42,721 nucleotides of DNA from Celeribacter sp. PS-C1. Its GTDB lineage: Bacteria; Pseudomonadota; Alphaproteobacteria; Rhodobacterales; Rhodobacteraceae. Below the pieces are notes generated by a model that ran no database searches, was not told the origin of the DNA, and saw only the letters and a program-made list of their open reading frames with translations. The translations under genes and the position numbers were made by a program. This document shows, piece after piece, positions 33,601 through 42,645 of the stretch (the first letter of the stretch is position 1; each line of letters begins with the position of its first letter). Where the stretch lies: contig NZ_JAHXRW010000017.1 in NCBI RefSeq assembly GCF_019429625.1, positions 1 through 42,721 of the forward strand, given 5' to 3'.

Positions 33601-34719
33601 ATGAAAGAGGTTGTGGTCAGTGGCACGGGTGTTTTTACCCCTCCCTATTCGATTTCCAATGATGAGCTGGTCGAGGCCTTCAACGCCTATGTCGACCTTT
33701 ATAATGCCGAACATGCGGAAGAGATCGCGGCGGGGACGGTCGAGGCCAAATCCCATTCGTCCTCAGAGTTCATCTTTGCCGCATCCGGCATCGAGAGCCG
33801 CTATGTGATGGAAAAGGACGGCATTCTGGACCCGACCCGCATGTGTCCGCGTTACGCACCACGTTCGGACGATGAGCCGTCGATGATGGCGGAGATGGCC
33901 GCCGATGCGGCGAGAGAGGCGTTGGCCGCGGGGGGCGTCGAGGCCTCTGACGTTGACCTGATCCTCTGTGCGGCCTCCAATATGGAGCGCGCCTATCCGG
34001 CGATGTCCGTGGAAATTCAGGCGCTTCTGGGGGCGGGCGGCTTTGCGTTCGACATGAATGTCGCCTGTTCGTCCGCCACCTTCGGCATCCAGACCGCGAC
34101 GGATATGATCCGCGCAGGCTCGATCAAACGCGCGTTGGTTCTGTGCCCGGAGATCACCTCCGGCCACCTCGAATGGCGCGATCGGGATTGTCATTTCATC
34201 TTTGGCGATGTGGCCACCGCCGTGCTGTTAGAAGCCTCCGATGTGGCCACCAAGCCGCAGTTCAATGTGCTGTCCACCCGCTGCGCCACGCAGTTTTCTA
34301 ATAACATCCGCAACAACAATGGTTTCCTGCGCCGCGCGCATGACCAAATGGGCGACCGCCGTGACATGCAGTTCATGCAGAACGGGCGCAAGGTGTTCAA
34401 AGAGGTGCTGCCGCTGGTCTCGCATCACATCGCGCAGCATCTGGAAGAAGAGGGGCAGGACCCGACCTCGCTCAAACGCATGTGGCTGCATCAGGCGAAC
34501 AAGTCGATGAACGATTACATCGGCAAAAAGGTCCTTGGCCGCACGCCTGAGCCGGAGGAACAGCCGAACATTTTGCAAGACTACGCCAACACCTCGTCGG
34601 CAGGTTCAATTATCGCCTTCGCACAGCATCACGACGGGATGAGCGATGGCGATCTCGGGCTGATCTGTTCCTTCGGGGCGGGTTACTCGGTGGGCTCTGT
34701 GGTGTTGGAAAAGCTCTGA
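33601..34719 (+). CDS. Beta-ketoacyl-ACP synthase III family protein
   Basis: The 372-residue FabH-like enzyme has the triad Cys156 (DMNVACSSATFG), His297 (WLHQANKSMN) and Asn330 (DYANTSSAGS). It is longer than housekeeping FabH (about 320) and carries an insert near residues 30-90, so it is more likely a specialised condensing enzyme, for example starting with a non-acetyl acyl-CoA supplied by the divergent synthetase. GGAGAG precedes the ATG. Its last 37 bases overlap the 3' end of the DUF2254 gene on the other strand. Confidence 0.88.
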   Translation: MKEVVVSGTGVFTPPYSISNDELVEAFNAYVDLYNAEHAEEIAAGTVEAKSHSSSEFIFAASGIESRYVMEKDGILDPTRMCPRYAPRSDDEPSMMAEMAADAAREALAAGGVEASDVDLILCAASNMERAYPAMSVEIQALLGAGGFAFDMNVACSSATFGIQTATDMIRAGSIKRALVLCPEITSGHLEWRDRDCHFIFGDVATAVLLEASDVATKPQFNVLSTRCATQFSNNIRNNNGFLRRAHDQMGDRRDMQFMQNGRKVFKEVLPLVSHHIAQHLEEEGQDPTSLKRMWLHQANKSMNDYIGKKVLGRTPEPEEQPNILQDYANTSSAGSIIAFAQHHDGMSDGDLGLICSFGAGYSVGSVVLEKL

Positions 34720-35960
34720 GCTGACACGCGTTCCAGTTCCACTTTTTCTCTCTCGAGTGACAAGGCGGCGCGGGCATAGTCCTGCGCGCGGTCTGCCATA
34801 TCTGTCGCAGCGGCGGCCAGTGCTTCGTCTTTTGCTTCCGAGAGAGCGAGCAGGCTGTGGCGCAGGGTGCGGGTGACCTCGATCTGTCCGGCGCCGTCGC
34901 GGGCGGTGGCCGCGAAGGCTGCGTCGATGAGGGCCTGCGAGGACGGCGGCGGGCAGAACACACGCGGCGCACGCGTCGTCTCGGTCACCTCGATCCGAGC
35001 TGTGTCCCAAAACAGTGCAGTCATGCGCGTGATCGCGTCGATCGCGGTGCCGGGATCGTTGACGCCGGGGGAGAGCGCTTTCGAGGAGATTTCCGACAAT
35101 GTGGTGAGACTGAATTCCGCATCGACCTCATGGGTGCGGGTTTTGCCGATGACAAAAGCGCGCGCCATTGTGCTCTTGTCTGATTTGGGCGGCAGGCCTG
35201 CGACCTGAGCCAAAAGCGTGCCTTCCAGTACGAATTGTCCGGGGCGTTGCAGCACGTAGATCAATCCTGTCTCGCCCGCGCAGTCATTCAGCGCGCGAGT
35301 GTCGACGAATTGGATATATCCGGTTTTTGGCGCCAGAAGCGGTTCTGTGTCTTCGGGCAAAAGGGTTTCAGGCGTCAGGAGATTGGCGCCCAAAGCGGGT
35401 TCCTTGCGCATGGTCGTCAGACTGCGCCGGGCTTCCTGTTCGGCCAGATCGAGACTGTTGTCGATGCTGCCAAGTTGGCTCAGATGTTCGATCCAGCGCA
35501 GCATGGCGACAATGATGATGACGACGGCGAGAATAGTGATCGCCATAACAACGATGGCCTCGTCATCGCCATAGAGATGGGTGCGAAACAGGATGATCGA
35601 GCTGAGCGCAAAGATGAACGCACCGATGAAGGCGGCGAGCACTGATTGCGTTGTCGTGTCCTGAAGCAGCAGGCGATGGATGCGGGGCGTGGCGGTACTG
35701 GCCGCCGAACTATGCGCGCTGACCATGACGTTGAGGGTAAAGGTCGACACCGCCAGCATCGAAGAGGCGAGAATGGTCAAGACCGGCATCACCGCGTCGG
35801 TGTCGATCCTCTGGCTCAATTCCTCGGGCATATAGTTGCGCAGCACCAGCGTGATGAGCGAGACCAAGAGAGACAATAGCGCATAGAGCGTTACGCGCAG
35901 CCAGAGCGCACGATAATAGCGTCGGAAGAACAACAGCGGTTTTCTCAGAATATCGAACAT
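34683..35960 (-). CDS. DUF2254 membrane protein
   Basis: The 425-residue protein has four TM segments in the first 170 residues (about 19-41, 59-80, 107-128, 133-156) and a large soluble C-terminal region, the layout of DUF2254. The conserved stretches FTLNVMVSAHSSAASTATPR and SPGVNDPGTAIDAI are recognisable. Function unknown; a channel or sensor has been suggested by topology only. The stop lies inside the end of the convergent KAS III gene. Confidence 0.88.
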   Translation of the reverse strand: MFDILRKPLLFFRRYYRALWLRVTLYALLSLLVSLITLVLRNYMPEELSQRIDTDAVMPVLTILASSMLAVSTFTLNVMVSAHSSAASTATPRIHRLLLQDTTTQSVLAAFIGAFIFALSSIILFRTHLYGDDEAIVVMAITILAVVIIIVAMLRWIEHLSQLGSIDNSLDLAEQEARRSLTTMRKEPALGANLLTPETLLPEDTEPLLAPKTGYIQFVDTRALNDCAGETGLIYVLQRPGQFVLEGTLLAQVAGLPPKSDKSTMARAFVIGKTRTHEVDAEFSLTTLSEISSKALSPGVNDPGTAIDAITRMTALFWDTARIEVTETTRAPRVFCPPPSSQALIDAAFAATARDGAGQIEVTRTLRHSLLALSEAKDEALAAAATDMADRAQDYARAALSLEREKVELERVSAQSFSNTTEPTE

Positions 35961-36018
35961 CGCGACGCCTTGTTTTGGGGCGGGCCTCTGAAAAGGCCCA
36001 AGTCTGGCCTATGATGGC

Positions 36019-36294
36019 TCATTCCTCTGGCGGATCAAGCCGATAGCCCTCCGACCATAATTCGCAAATGAAAAGCGTGGCCGCCGCGAAGCAGTGATTG
36101 GAGAGATCGTAAAGCCCGGTCTCCTGCCAGCCAGATAGATCGGCGGCGACAGTCGTCAGGGCAAACACCGCCTCCATCGGGTCGGGAGAGTCGGGGTCGG
36201 TCATCAGGCTTTGAAGCGTCGCATAGGGGCTGAGCCGGTCGGTCAGCAGCCGCTCCGTGATCCTCTCTTCGAGCCCTTCCTGCCTCTGATGCAT
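36019..36294 (-). CDS. Short hypothetical protein
   Basis: A 91-residue acidic soluble protein with three Cys-free helices at the start and a segment ALTTVAADLSGWQETGLYDL. No family recognised. The start is uncertain: ATG at 36294 or a TTG two codons earlier, with no good ribosome-binding site. It lies 58 bases before the DUF2254 gene on the same strand. Moderate GC3 bias supports coding. Confidence 0.5.
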   Translation of the reverse strand: MHQRQEGLEERITERLLTDRLSPYATLQSLMTDPDSPDPMEAVFALTTVAADLSGWQETGLYDLSNHCFAAATLFICELWSEGYRLDPPEE

Positions 36295-36423
36295 ATCCAA
36301 AATGAACAGCCCGCTGACTCGTTACGACACGACCAATGCTACTGTGTTTGTTTCCGCTTCTCCAAGCAACTGTTTCCTAAATGGAAATAATTGAGGGAGG
36401 GAACATCTCCAAGCGCCATGAGA

Positions 36424-36451
36424 AAGGGCGCCACGATGATGTGACGCCCTT
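36424..36451 (-). terminator. Terminator of the LysM gene
   Basis: AAGGGCGCCAC and GTGACGCCCTT form an 11-bp stem with one mismatch and loop GATGAT. On the minus strand it is followed by TTTCTC, 22 bases after the stop of the LysM gene. Confidence 0.7.
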
Positions 36452-36472
36452 GTTTCGCGATCTTTGCTGTGA

Positions 36473-36895
36473 TCAGCCCTGCGGGATGATCAGCATCTGG
36501 CCCGGGTAGATTTTGTCGGGATCGGAGAGCATCGGCTTGTTGGCTTCAAAGATCTCCATGTAGCGATTGCCGTCGCCCAGAGCGGCTTTGGAAATCCCCC
36601 AAAGCGTGTCGCCCTTTTTGACTTCGTGGAACACCGGATCGGCGCCTTCGAGAGAGTCTTCGACAGAGGCCACGCCTTCGACATTGCCCGCCGCCATGAT
36701 GATCTTTTCTTTGGTCACCTGGTCGGCCACGGTGCCGCCGAGCACCACCTTGTCGCCGTCGATAGCGACTTCGATGCCTTCTGCTTCGAGGCCGAGGGCC
36801 TTGATCTCGGCCAGAATGGCATCCGCATCGGCGGCTTCATCTTTTTTGCCAAACACCTTTTTGCCGGCGTCTTTTACAAAGCTGAACAGTCCCAT
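36473..36895 (-). CDS. lysM: BON-LysM protein (YgaU/Kbp-like)
   Basis: The 140-residue protein has a BON domain (about residues 25-85, GIEVAIDGDKVVLGGTVADQ) and a C-terminal LysM domain (about 91-139, HEVKKGDTLWGISKAALGDG). The start MGLFSFVKDAGKKVFGKK and end NKPMLSDPDKIYPGQ closely resemble E. coli YgaU (Kbp), a cytoplasmic potassium-binding protein induced by osmotic stress. There is no signal peptide, which fits that and argues against cell-wall binding. AGGAGAT precedes the ATG. A terminator follows the gene. Confidence 0.9.
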   Translation of the reverse strand: MGLFSFVKDAGKKVFGKKDEAADADAILAEIKALGLEAEGIEVAIDGDKVVLGGTVADQVTKEKIIMAAGNVEGVASVEDSLEGADPVFHEVKKGDTLWGISKAALGDGNRYMEIFEANKPMLSDPDKIYPGQMLIIPQG

Positions 36896-36987
36896 CACTC
36901 ATCTCCTGTTTAAGTTGTTACCCGAGACTATTCCTCGATTGTAACCGAATGAAAACGGGAAATTTTCGACTTTCTCTCCCCGAGCCT

Positions 36988-38775
36988 TTAGACACCGTTG
37001 GTGAATTGCAGCTTGGCAAGGCGCGCATAAAGCCCGCCTTCGGCGATCAATTCCTCATGGGTACCGGTGGCGACAATGCGACCGTCCTCAAAGACAAGGA
37101 TACGGTCAGCTTTCTTTACCGTGGCGAGGCGGTGTGCGACGATGATCGTGGTACGCGTGCGGGCCATGTCGTCCACGGCTTTCTGAACCAGCTGCTCGGA
37201 TTCGGAATCGAGGGCAGAGGTCGCCTCGTCCAACAAAAGGATCGGCGCATCGCGCAGGATGGCGCGCGCGATGGCGACACGTTGCTTTTGTCCGCCTGAC
37301 AACATGATGCCGCGCTCGCCGACATAGGACTCGTAGCCTTCGGGCAGTTTCGAGAGAAACTCATCGGCGGCGGCGGCCTTGGCGGCTTTGATGACATCCT
37401 CCATCGAGGCGTCGGGGCGGCCAAAGCGGATGTTGTCCGCGGCGGATGCGGCGAAGATCACCGGGTCTTGCGGCACAAGCGCGATATGGCGGCGGAAGTC
37501 ACCGCGCGCCATGTCGGAAATGCGCTGGCCGTCGATGGAAATCACGCCACTCTGCGGATCGTAGAACCGCTGGAGGAGTTGGATGATTGTGGATTTGCCG
37601 GCGCCCGAGGGGCCGACGAGGGCCACGGTTTCGCCGGGTTGGATGTCAAAGGACACCCCATCAAGTGCGGGCGTGGTTGGCCGCGATGGGTAGAAGAACC
37701 GCACATCGTTGAAAGAGACGGCGCCTTTCGCGGGTTCCGGGAAGGGCAGGGGCTGCGCCGGGTCTTTGACCGGGTCCTCGGAGGACAGGAGTTCGACCAG
37801 ACGTTCGGTGGCGCCGGCAGCCCGCTGCAATTCGCCCCAAATCTCGGAGAGCGCGCCCGCCGCGCCCGCGACCATGATGGCGTAGATCACGAATTGCACC
37901 AGCTCGCCGATGCTCATCACGTCCGTGCGCACATCGTGCGCGCCGATCCACAAGACGCCGACGACACCCGAAAAAATCAGCGCGATCACGATGACGGTCA
38001 TCGCGGCGCGGGTTTTGATGCGGGTGTGGGCGGAGACAAAGCTCTTCTCGGTGACCTCGTCAAAACGCGCGGCCTGTTGTGCTTCGCCGGTAAAGGCCTG
38101 CACGGTCTGGGCGGAGAGGAGGGCTTCGGAGGCGGTGCCCGAGGAGGAGGCGATCCATTCCTGGTTCTCGCGCGACAGTTTGCGCAGGCGGCGGCCCAAG
38201 ACGATGATCGGCACGATCACGACTGGCACAATCAACAGAACAAGCCCGGTGAGCTTGGCCGAGGTGAAGAGCATCAGGATCAGCCCGCCCACCATGATGA
38301 GAGCGTTGCGGAGTGCCACGGAAATAGACGAGCCGATGACGGAGAGAATAAGAGTGGTGTCAGTGGTGATCCGCGACAAAACCTCACCCGTCATGATGTT
38401 CTCGTAGAACGCGGGAGACATGCGGATCATGCGGTCGAACACGGCCTTGCGGATGTCAGCGACGACACGTTCACCCAACCGGGTCACAAGGTAATACCGC
38501 ATCCCGGTGCCAAGCGCCAAAGCGCCCGCAATCATCAGCGCTGCGCCGAAGTATTGATCCAAGAGGACCACACCCGCGTTTTGGAACCCGTCGACCACGC
38601 GGCGCACCGCAATGGGCAGGATCAGGGAGATGCAAGCCGTGATCACGAGCGCCACGAGCGCTGCGGCCATCAGACCTTTATAGGGATGGATGAACGGCCA
38701 GAGCTCTGCGAGCGCGCCGATCCGTTTCGATTTCTCGCGTTCGGCGGCATCCGTGAGCGTGCGGTCGGCGGCCAT
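36988..38775 (-). CDS. ABC exporter, fused permease-ATPase (MsbA type)
   Basis: The 595-residue half-transporter has six TM helices in about 30-320 and a nucleotide-binding domain with Walker A GPSGAGKST (388-396), signature LSGGQKQR, Walker B ILLLDEATSALD and the H-loop VAHR. It acts as a homodimer that exports lipids, drugs or peptides; the substrate is unknown. The N-terminus starts MAADRTLTDAAEREKSKRIG, basic and cytoplasmic. It lies alone on the minus strand, 92 bases before the LysM gene, and may share a transcript with it. Confidence 0.93.
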   Translation of the reverse strand: MAADRTLTDAAEREKSKRIGALAELWPFIHPYKGLMAAALVALVITACISLILPIAVRRVVDGFQNAGVVLLDQYFGAALMIAGALALGTGMRYYLVTRLGERVVADIRKAVFDRMIRMSPAFYENIMTGEVLSRITTDTTLILSVIGSSISVALRNALIMVGGLILMLFTSAKLTGLVLLIVPVVIVPIIVLGRRLRKLSRENQEWIASSSGTASEALLSAQTVQAFTGEAQQAARFDEVTEKSFVSAHTRIKTRAAMTVIVIALIFSGVVGVLWIGAHDVRTDVMSIGELVQFVIYAIMVAGAAGALSEIWGELQRAAGATERLVELLSSEDPVKDPAQPLPFPEPAKGAVSFNDVRFFYPSRPTTPALDGVSFDIQPGETVALVGPSGAGKSTIIQLLQRFYDPQSGVISIDGQRISDMARGDFRRHIALVPQDPVIFAASAADNIRFGRPDASMEDVIKAAKAAAADEFLSKLPEGYESYVGERGIMLSGGQKQRVAIARAILRDAPILLLDEATSALDSESEQLVQKAVDDMARTRTTIIVAHRLATVKKADRILVFEDGRIVATGTHEELIAEGGLYARLAKLQFTNGV

Positions 38776-39181
38776 GTCCTGTCCTTATATATAGAAAGAG
38801 TAATGTTGTGGTGCATGACTGATAGTGTGCTGCCCCGCAGGGTGCAACAATTCCGGGCCGGATGTTTCGCGGCTGCCTAGATCATGTGCGGGTTTTGTTT
38901 TGGGGTGGTGTTTTTGCGCCATGCTAAAGAGGATAAATGCGACGCGGCTTTTGTGACATTTTGTCTACCTGGTTGCATCCCAGAAATCGATATGTTGGTT
39001 TACGGCCACGCTCCGCCGGATCGTGCCTCGGTGCCCATGACAGGGTAGGGGCCGGGGCGCCTTGGTTTCAGGGCAGCGAACGGCAAGCGCGGAGAAATCG
39101 CCCAATTCGGGGTGGTGACCGGCCCATGTGTCCTCAGTGACGGGTCGGCAAACTCACACGAAGTAAGCGGGAGTCCCCCTT
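38776..39181 (+). other. Long leader before the betaine transporter genes
   Basis: About 400 bases with no convincing gene. It must hold the promoters of the ABC exporter (minus) and of proX (plus). An imperfect hairpin CCGGCCC/GGGTCGG lies at about 39119-39148, near the proX start. I see no known riboswitch fold. Confidence 0.4.
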
Positions 39182-40192
39182 ATGAACAATAAAAAACTTT
39201 TTGCGGCCAGCATGCTGGCCCTTGGCACCATGGCCAGCGGCGCTTTCGCGGCGGATGAATGTGGTAGCGTCACCATTGCCGAGATGAATTGGGCGTCGGC
39301 CTCTCTTCTCGCCAATGTCGATGCGATCATTCTTGAAGAAGGCTATGGCTGCGACGTGGACATCATTTCTGGTGACACCACGCCGACCTTTACCTCGATG
39401 AACGAAAAAGGCGAGCCGGATCTGGCGCCTGAGCTTTGGGTGAACGCAGTGCGTGAACCGCTTGCGGCCGCCATTGAAGAGGGCCGCATGGTCTCTGCCC
39501 TCGAAGGTCCGATCACCGGTCTCGGCGAAGGTTGGTGGGTGACGAAGAAATTCAAGGAAGACCACCCGGAAATCGACACTGTCGAAAAGATGCTCGCGCA
39601 TCCGGAACTGGTCCCTTACGTCGAAGACGAAAGCAAAGGCGCCTTTATGGGCTGTCCGGCAGGTTGGGGTTGCCAATTGGCCAACGCCAATATGTTCCGC
39701 GCTTTCGATATGGAAGAAAAGGGCTGGGTCCTCGTCGATCCGGGCTCTGCTGCTGGTCTCGACGGCTCTATCGCCAAGGCGGTGAACCGTGATGAACCGT
39801 GGTTTGGCTATTACTGGTCCCCGACTGCCATCATCGGCAAATACGACCTGCAGATGCTGCCGTTCGAAGCCGAATGGGCAGGTTCTGAAAATTGGGACAG
39901 CTGCATCGTGAAATCCGTAGATGAATGTGCCGATCCGCAGCCGTCGAGCTGGACGGAATCTGTGGTGCACTCCGTCGTGACAGCGCAATTCGCCGAAGAG
40001 AATGCGGTGACCATGGGCTATATCGAGAACCGTGTGTTCCCGGGTGACGAGATGAACGCCATGCTGGTCTATATGAATGAAAACCAGGCGACGGGTGAGG
40101 ATGCTGCTTTTGAATTCCTCGCGACCAAGGAAGACATCTGGACCCAGTGGGTTCCGGCTGATGTCGCCGAAAAAGTGAAGGACGCGCTCTAA
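39182..40192 (+). CDS. proX: Glycine betaine/proline betaine ABC binding protein
   Basis: The 336-residue periplasmic protein has a signal peptide (MNNKKLFAASMLALGTMASG then AFA, cleaved before ADE) and the OpuAC-type binding pattern: VTIAEMNWASASLLANV, PELWVNAVREP, GEGWWVTKKF, GCPAGWGCQLAN and WFGYYWSPTAIIGKY. The Trp-rich motifs form the aromatic cage for quaternary ammonium ligands. Several Cys may form disulfides. GGGAGTCCCCC precedes the ATG at 39182. It is followed by a hairpin and then the permease gene. Confidence 0.93.
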   Translation: MNNKKLFAASMLALGTMASGAFAADECGSVTIAEMNWASASLLANVDAIILEEGYGCDVDIISGDTTPTFTSMNEKGEPDLAPELWVNAVREPLAAAIEEGRMVSALEGPITGLGEGWWVTKKFKEDHPEIDTVEKMLAHPELVPYVEDESKGAFMGCPAGWGCQLANANMFRAFDMEEKGWVLVDPGSAAGLDGSIAKAVNRDEPWFGYYWSPTAIIGKYDLQMLPFEAEWAGSENWDSCIVKSVDECADPQPSSWTESVVHSVVTAQFAEENAVTMGYIENRVFPGDEMNAMLVYMNENQATGEDAAFEFLATKEDIWTQWVPADVAEKVKDAL

Positions 40193-40211
40193 GAGCGGTC
40201 ACGCAGATCAA

Positions 40212-40239
40212 AGGGGCCGTGTCCGAGGATGCGGCCCCT
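40212..40239 (+). promoter_or_regulatory. Intercistronic hairpin between proX and proW
   Basis: AGGGGCCG (40212-40219) pairs perfectly with CGGCCCCT (40232-40239). No T-tract follows. Placed after the binding-protein gene, as in the TRAP operon, it probably stabilises that mRNA and lowers expression of the permease and ATPase. Confidence 0.6.
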
Positions 40240-40273
40240 CGCGTATGCTTCACCTTATATAAGGACATTCTAT

Positions 40274-41161
40274 ATGGACTGGCTCATCGAATTTCCGTCG
40301 CTTGGGCGGCGTGACCTTTCGACTTTGCGGCAAACCGTAGATGACGGTTTCCGCACTTTCTCTCGGGCGTTCGGCGAAAGCCTCGAAGCCTTCTTCTCCC
40401 CCCTTCTCAAGTTTCTGATCTGGTTTGAGCACCTTTTGACCAATGCGCCGTGGCCCTTGGTCATCGGAGCGATTGCGCTTTTGGCTTGGCTTGGCTCGCG
40501 CAGCTGGAAAATCACCGTTGGCACCATTCTGGCGTTCCTCGTGATCGGATATTTCGGCATGTGGGAAGACACGATGGCGACGCTCGCGATGATTTCCGTC
40601 GCGACCTTCGTCTGCATCGCGGTCGGCATTCCGATCGGCATTTTGATGGCGCGCTCGAATATCGCGCAGCGCATCGTCACCCCGATCCTCGATGTGATGC
40701 AAACCATCCCGTCGTTCGTCTACCTCATCCCTGTGGTGATGCTCTTGGGCATCGGCAAGGTGCCGGGGCTTCTGGCCGTTTGCATTTACGCCATTCCGCC
40801 CATCGTGCGTTTGACCAATCTGGGCATTCGTCTGGTCGATAAGGACGTGATGGAGGCTGCTGACGCTTTTGGCGCTTCCGCGCGCGAGAAACTCTTCGGC
40901 GTTCAAATCCCTCTGGCTCTGCCCAACATCTTTGCTGGCGTGAACCAGACGATCATGATGGCGCTCTCCATGGTGGTGATTGCCTCGATGATCGGGGTCA
41001 AAGGTCTCGGCACGCCGGTGCTGCGCGCCATTTCCAACCAATATCTGGCGCTGGGCCTGATGAACGGTCTCGCCATCGTGGCGCTGGCGATCATTTTCGA
41101 CCGGGTGAGCCAGACCTACGGCAAACGCCTGCAAGCTTACCGGGAGAGCGGTCATGACTGA
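40274..41161 (+). CDS. proW: Glycine betaine ABC transporter permease
   Basis: The 295-residue permease has a short N-terminal amphipathic region (about 1-70) and six to seven TM helices, with the inner-membrane permease signature EAADAFGASAREKLFGVQIPLALPNI (EAA loop, about 196-221) that contacts the ATPase. AAGGAC lies eight bases before the ATG at 40274. It is about 60 residues shorter than E. coli ProW (354), mostly at the N-terminus. The stop overlaps the proV start by eight bases. Confidence 0.93.
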   Translation: MDWLIEFPSLGRRDLSTLRQTVDDGFRTFSRAFGESLEAFFSPLLKFLIWFEHLLTNAPWPLVIGAIALLAWLGSRSWKITVGTILAFLVIGYFGMWEDTMATLAMISVATFVCIAVGIPIGILMARSNIAQRIVTPILDVMQTIPSFVYLIPVVMLLGIGKVPGLLAVCIYAIPPIVRLTNLGIRLVDKDVMEAADAFGASAREKLFGVQIPLALPNIFAGVNQTIMMALSMVVIASMIGVKGLGTPVLRAISNQYLALGLMNGLAIVALAIIFDRVSQTYGKRLQAYRESGHD

Positions 41162-42221
41162 TACGACGGACACGACAGAGGTCAAAGTCTCCATCCGCAA
41201 TCTCTACAAAATCTTCGGCGACAACCCGGCGCGTGCGCTGGAACAAGTCAAGGCGGGGATGGGCAAGCCGGAGCTGATGGATCAGCACAGCCACGCTTTG
41301 GGGCTCAACAACATCAACCTCGACATTCCCGCGAAGGGCATTCAGGTGATCATGGGGCTGTCGGGCTCAGGGAAGTCGACTCTGATCCGGCACCTCAACC
41401 GACTGATCGAACCCACCTCGGGCGAGATCTGGATCGACGGCGAGGATGTCTTGGCGATGTCTTCTGAGCAGCTCCGCGATTTGCGGCGCTTCAAGATGTC
41501 GATGGTGTTCCAGAAGTTCGGCCTGCTGCCGCACCGCACCGTGTTGGAAAACGCGATGTATGGTCTGGAGATTCAGGGCGTCGCCAAGGGTGAAGCAGAT
41601 GAACGTGCGCGCAAATGGCTTGAGCGCGTTGGGTTGGCTGGGTTCGAGGAGCAATATCCCTCGCAGCTTTCGGGCGGTCAGCAACAGCGTGTGGGGCTGG
41701 CCCGTGCTCTGGCGACGGATGCGGATATTCTCTTGATGGACGAAGCCTTCTCGGCGCTCGATCCCTTGATCCGGACCGATATGCAGTCGATCCTGCTCGA
41801 ATTGCAGGAGGAGCTGCACAAGACGATCATCTTCATCACTCACGATCTCGACGAGGCGCTCAACATCGGCGACTCGATTGCGATCCTGCGCGATGGTCAG
41901 ATCATCCAATCGGGCGATCCGCAGGACATCATCATGCGACCGGCGGACGATTACATCACCGACTTCATTCGCGACATCAACCGTGCCAAGGTTGTGCGTC
42001 TGCGTTCGATCGCCCGCAAAGGCGCGACGGGGCAGGGGGAGACCTTGCGTGGTGGCATGTCGATTGAGCAGGCCTTGCCGAAACTGACCAGGGCGCCGGA
42101 TCATACCTGCCCTGTGATCTCCCGAACGGGCGAGTCGCTTGGGGCGGTGTCCTTGGATGATGCGATCAATGCGTTGAAGCCTCTGGAGAGTGAAAGCGAC
42201 GATGAGGTGCGCTACGCGTAA
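41154..42221 (+). CDS. proV: Glycine betaine ABC transporter ATP-binding protein
   Basis: The 355-residue ATPase has Walker A GLSGSGKST (68-76), a Q-loop (MVFQKFGLLPHRTV), the signature LSGGQQQRVGLARAL, Walker B ILLMDEAFSALDP and the H-loop ITHD. An N-terminal extension IRNLYKIFGDNPARAL is typical of ProV/OpuAA. E. coli ProV is 400 residues with two CBS domains; here only about 75 residues follow the core, room for one reduced CBS domain, so osmotic gating may differ. It overlaps proW by eight bases; a terminator follows. Confidence 0.95.
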   Translation: MTDTTDTTEVKVSIRNLYKIFGDNPARALEQVKAGMGKPELMDQHSHALGLNNINLDIPAKGIQVIMGLSGSGKSTLIRHLNRLIEPTSGEIWIDGEDVLAMSSEQLRDLRRFKMSMVFQKFGLLPHRTVLENAMYGLEIQGVAKGEADERARKWLERVGLAGFEEQYPSQLSGGQQQRVGLARALATDADILLMDEAFSALDPLIRTDMQSILLELQEELHKTIIFITHDLDEALNIGDSIAILRDGQIIQSGDPQDIIMRPADDYITDFIRDINRAKVVRLRSIARKGATGQGETLRGGMSIEQALPKLTRAPDHTCPVISRTGESLGAVSLDDAINALKPLESESDDEVRYA

Positions 42222-42255
42222 GCGTTAGGACGTCACGTAGATATGTGTTTTGAAG

Positions 42256-42283
42256 AAAGGGCGGGGGGCTACCTCGCCCTTTT
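42256..42283 (+). terminator. Terminator of proXWV
   Basis: AAAGGGCG (42256-42263) pairs with CGCCCTTT (42275-42282) and a T-rich tail (TCTTATG) follows on the plus strand, 35 bases after the proV stop. Confidence 0.75.
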
Positions 42284-42616
42284 CTTATGTGTGACTCGGT
42301 TGAGGTCAGGCGCGGGAGCGACCTACCGCGCCTTGCGTGATTCAATTGCGAGTCACTTTTCAAGGCGATTCAGTCATGAAACTCATCGAGAATCTTCTTA
42401 TGCGTGTTTTTGTATTCAATCTTTACACGCTAAAGATGATATTTGGGCCGATTCAGCTGAGGTGACTCGCTGCGTTGAGGTCCGTTTTCGGACTATTAGG
42501 CGATTGATCGCGATTTCAGGGCAAAAAAGATGCGGAAAAAATATGCGCCAAAGCCAGTGAAATAAGGGAATTCCGAGAGGTCCCCCAAGTTTTTTCACTT
42601 TTCTTATAAAAAGCGC
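42284..42616. other. Gene-free, AT-richer stretch
   Basis: No gene is supported. The stretch is less GC-rich than the rest and includes a T/A-rich run at 42588-42611 just before the promoter-like sequence, which would suit an UP element. Confidence 0.45.
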
Positions 42617-42645
42617 TTGCGGGTTCTGGGTGTTCGCCTTAGAAC
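42617..42645 (+). promoter_or_regulatory. Strong promoter-like sequence, possibly rRNA operon front
   Basis: TTGCGG (42617-42622), a 17-base spacer and TAGAAC (42640-42645), with an A/T-rich run upstream and a C-rich start region (CCCCCTTCACC) downstream. A GC-rich discriminator is typical of stringently controlled rRNA and tRNA promoters. No protein-coding frame begins in the following 75 bases. The rRNA link is inference. Confidence 0.4.

Noticed and set aside
38776-39181. A riboswitch in front of proX
   Set aside because: Only an imperfect short hairpin could be seen; no known riboswitch core was recognised.
42243-42560. 105-codon plus-strand frame after proV
   Set aside because: It runs through the proV terminator, and the composition is not coding-like.
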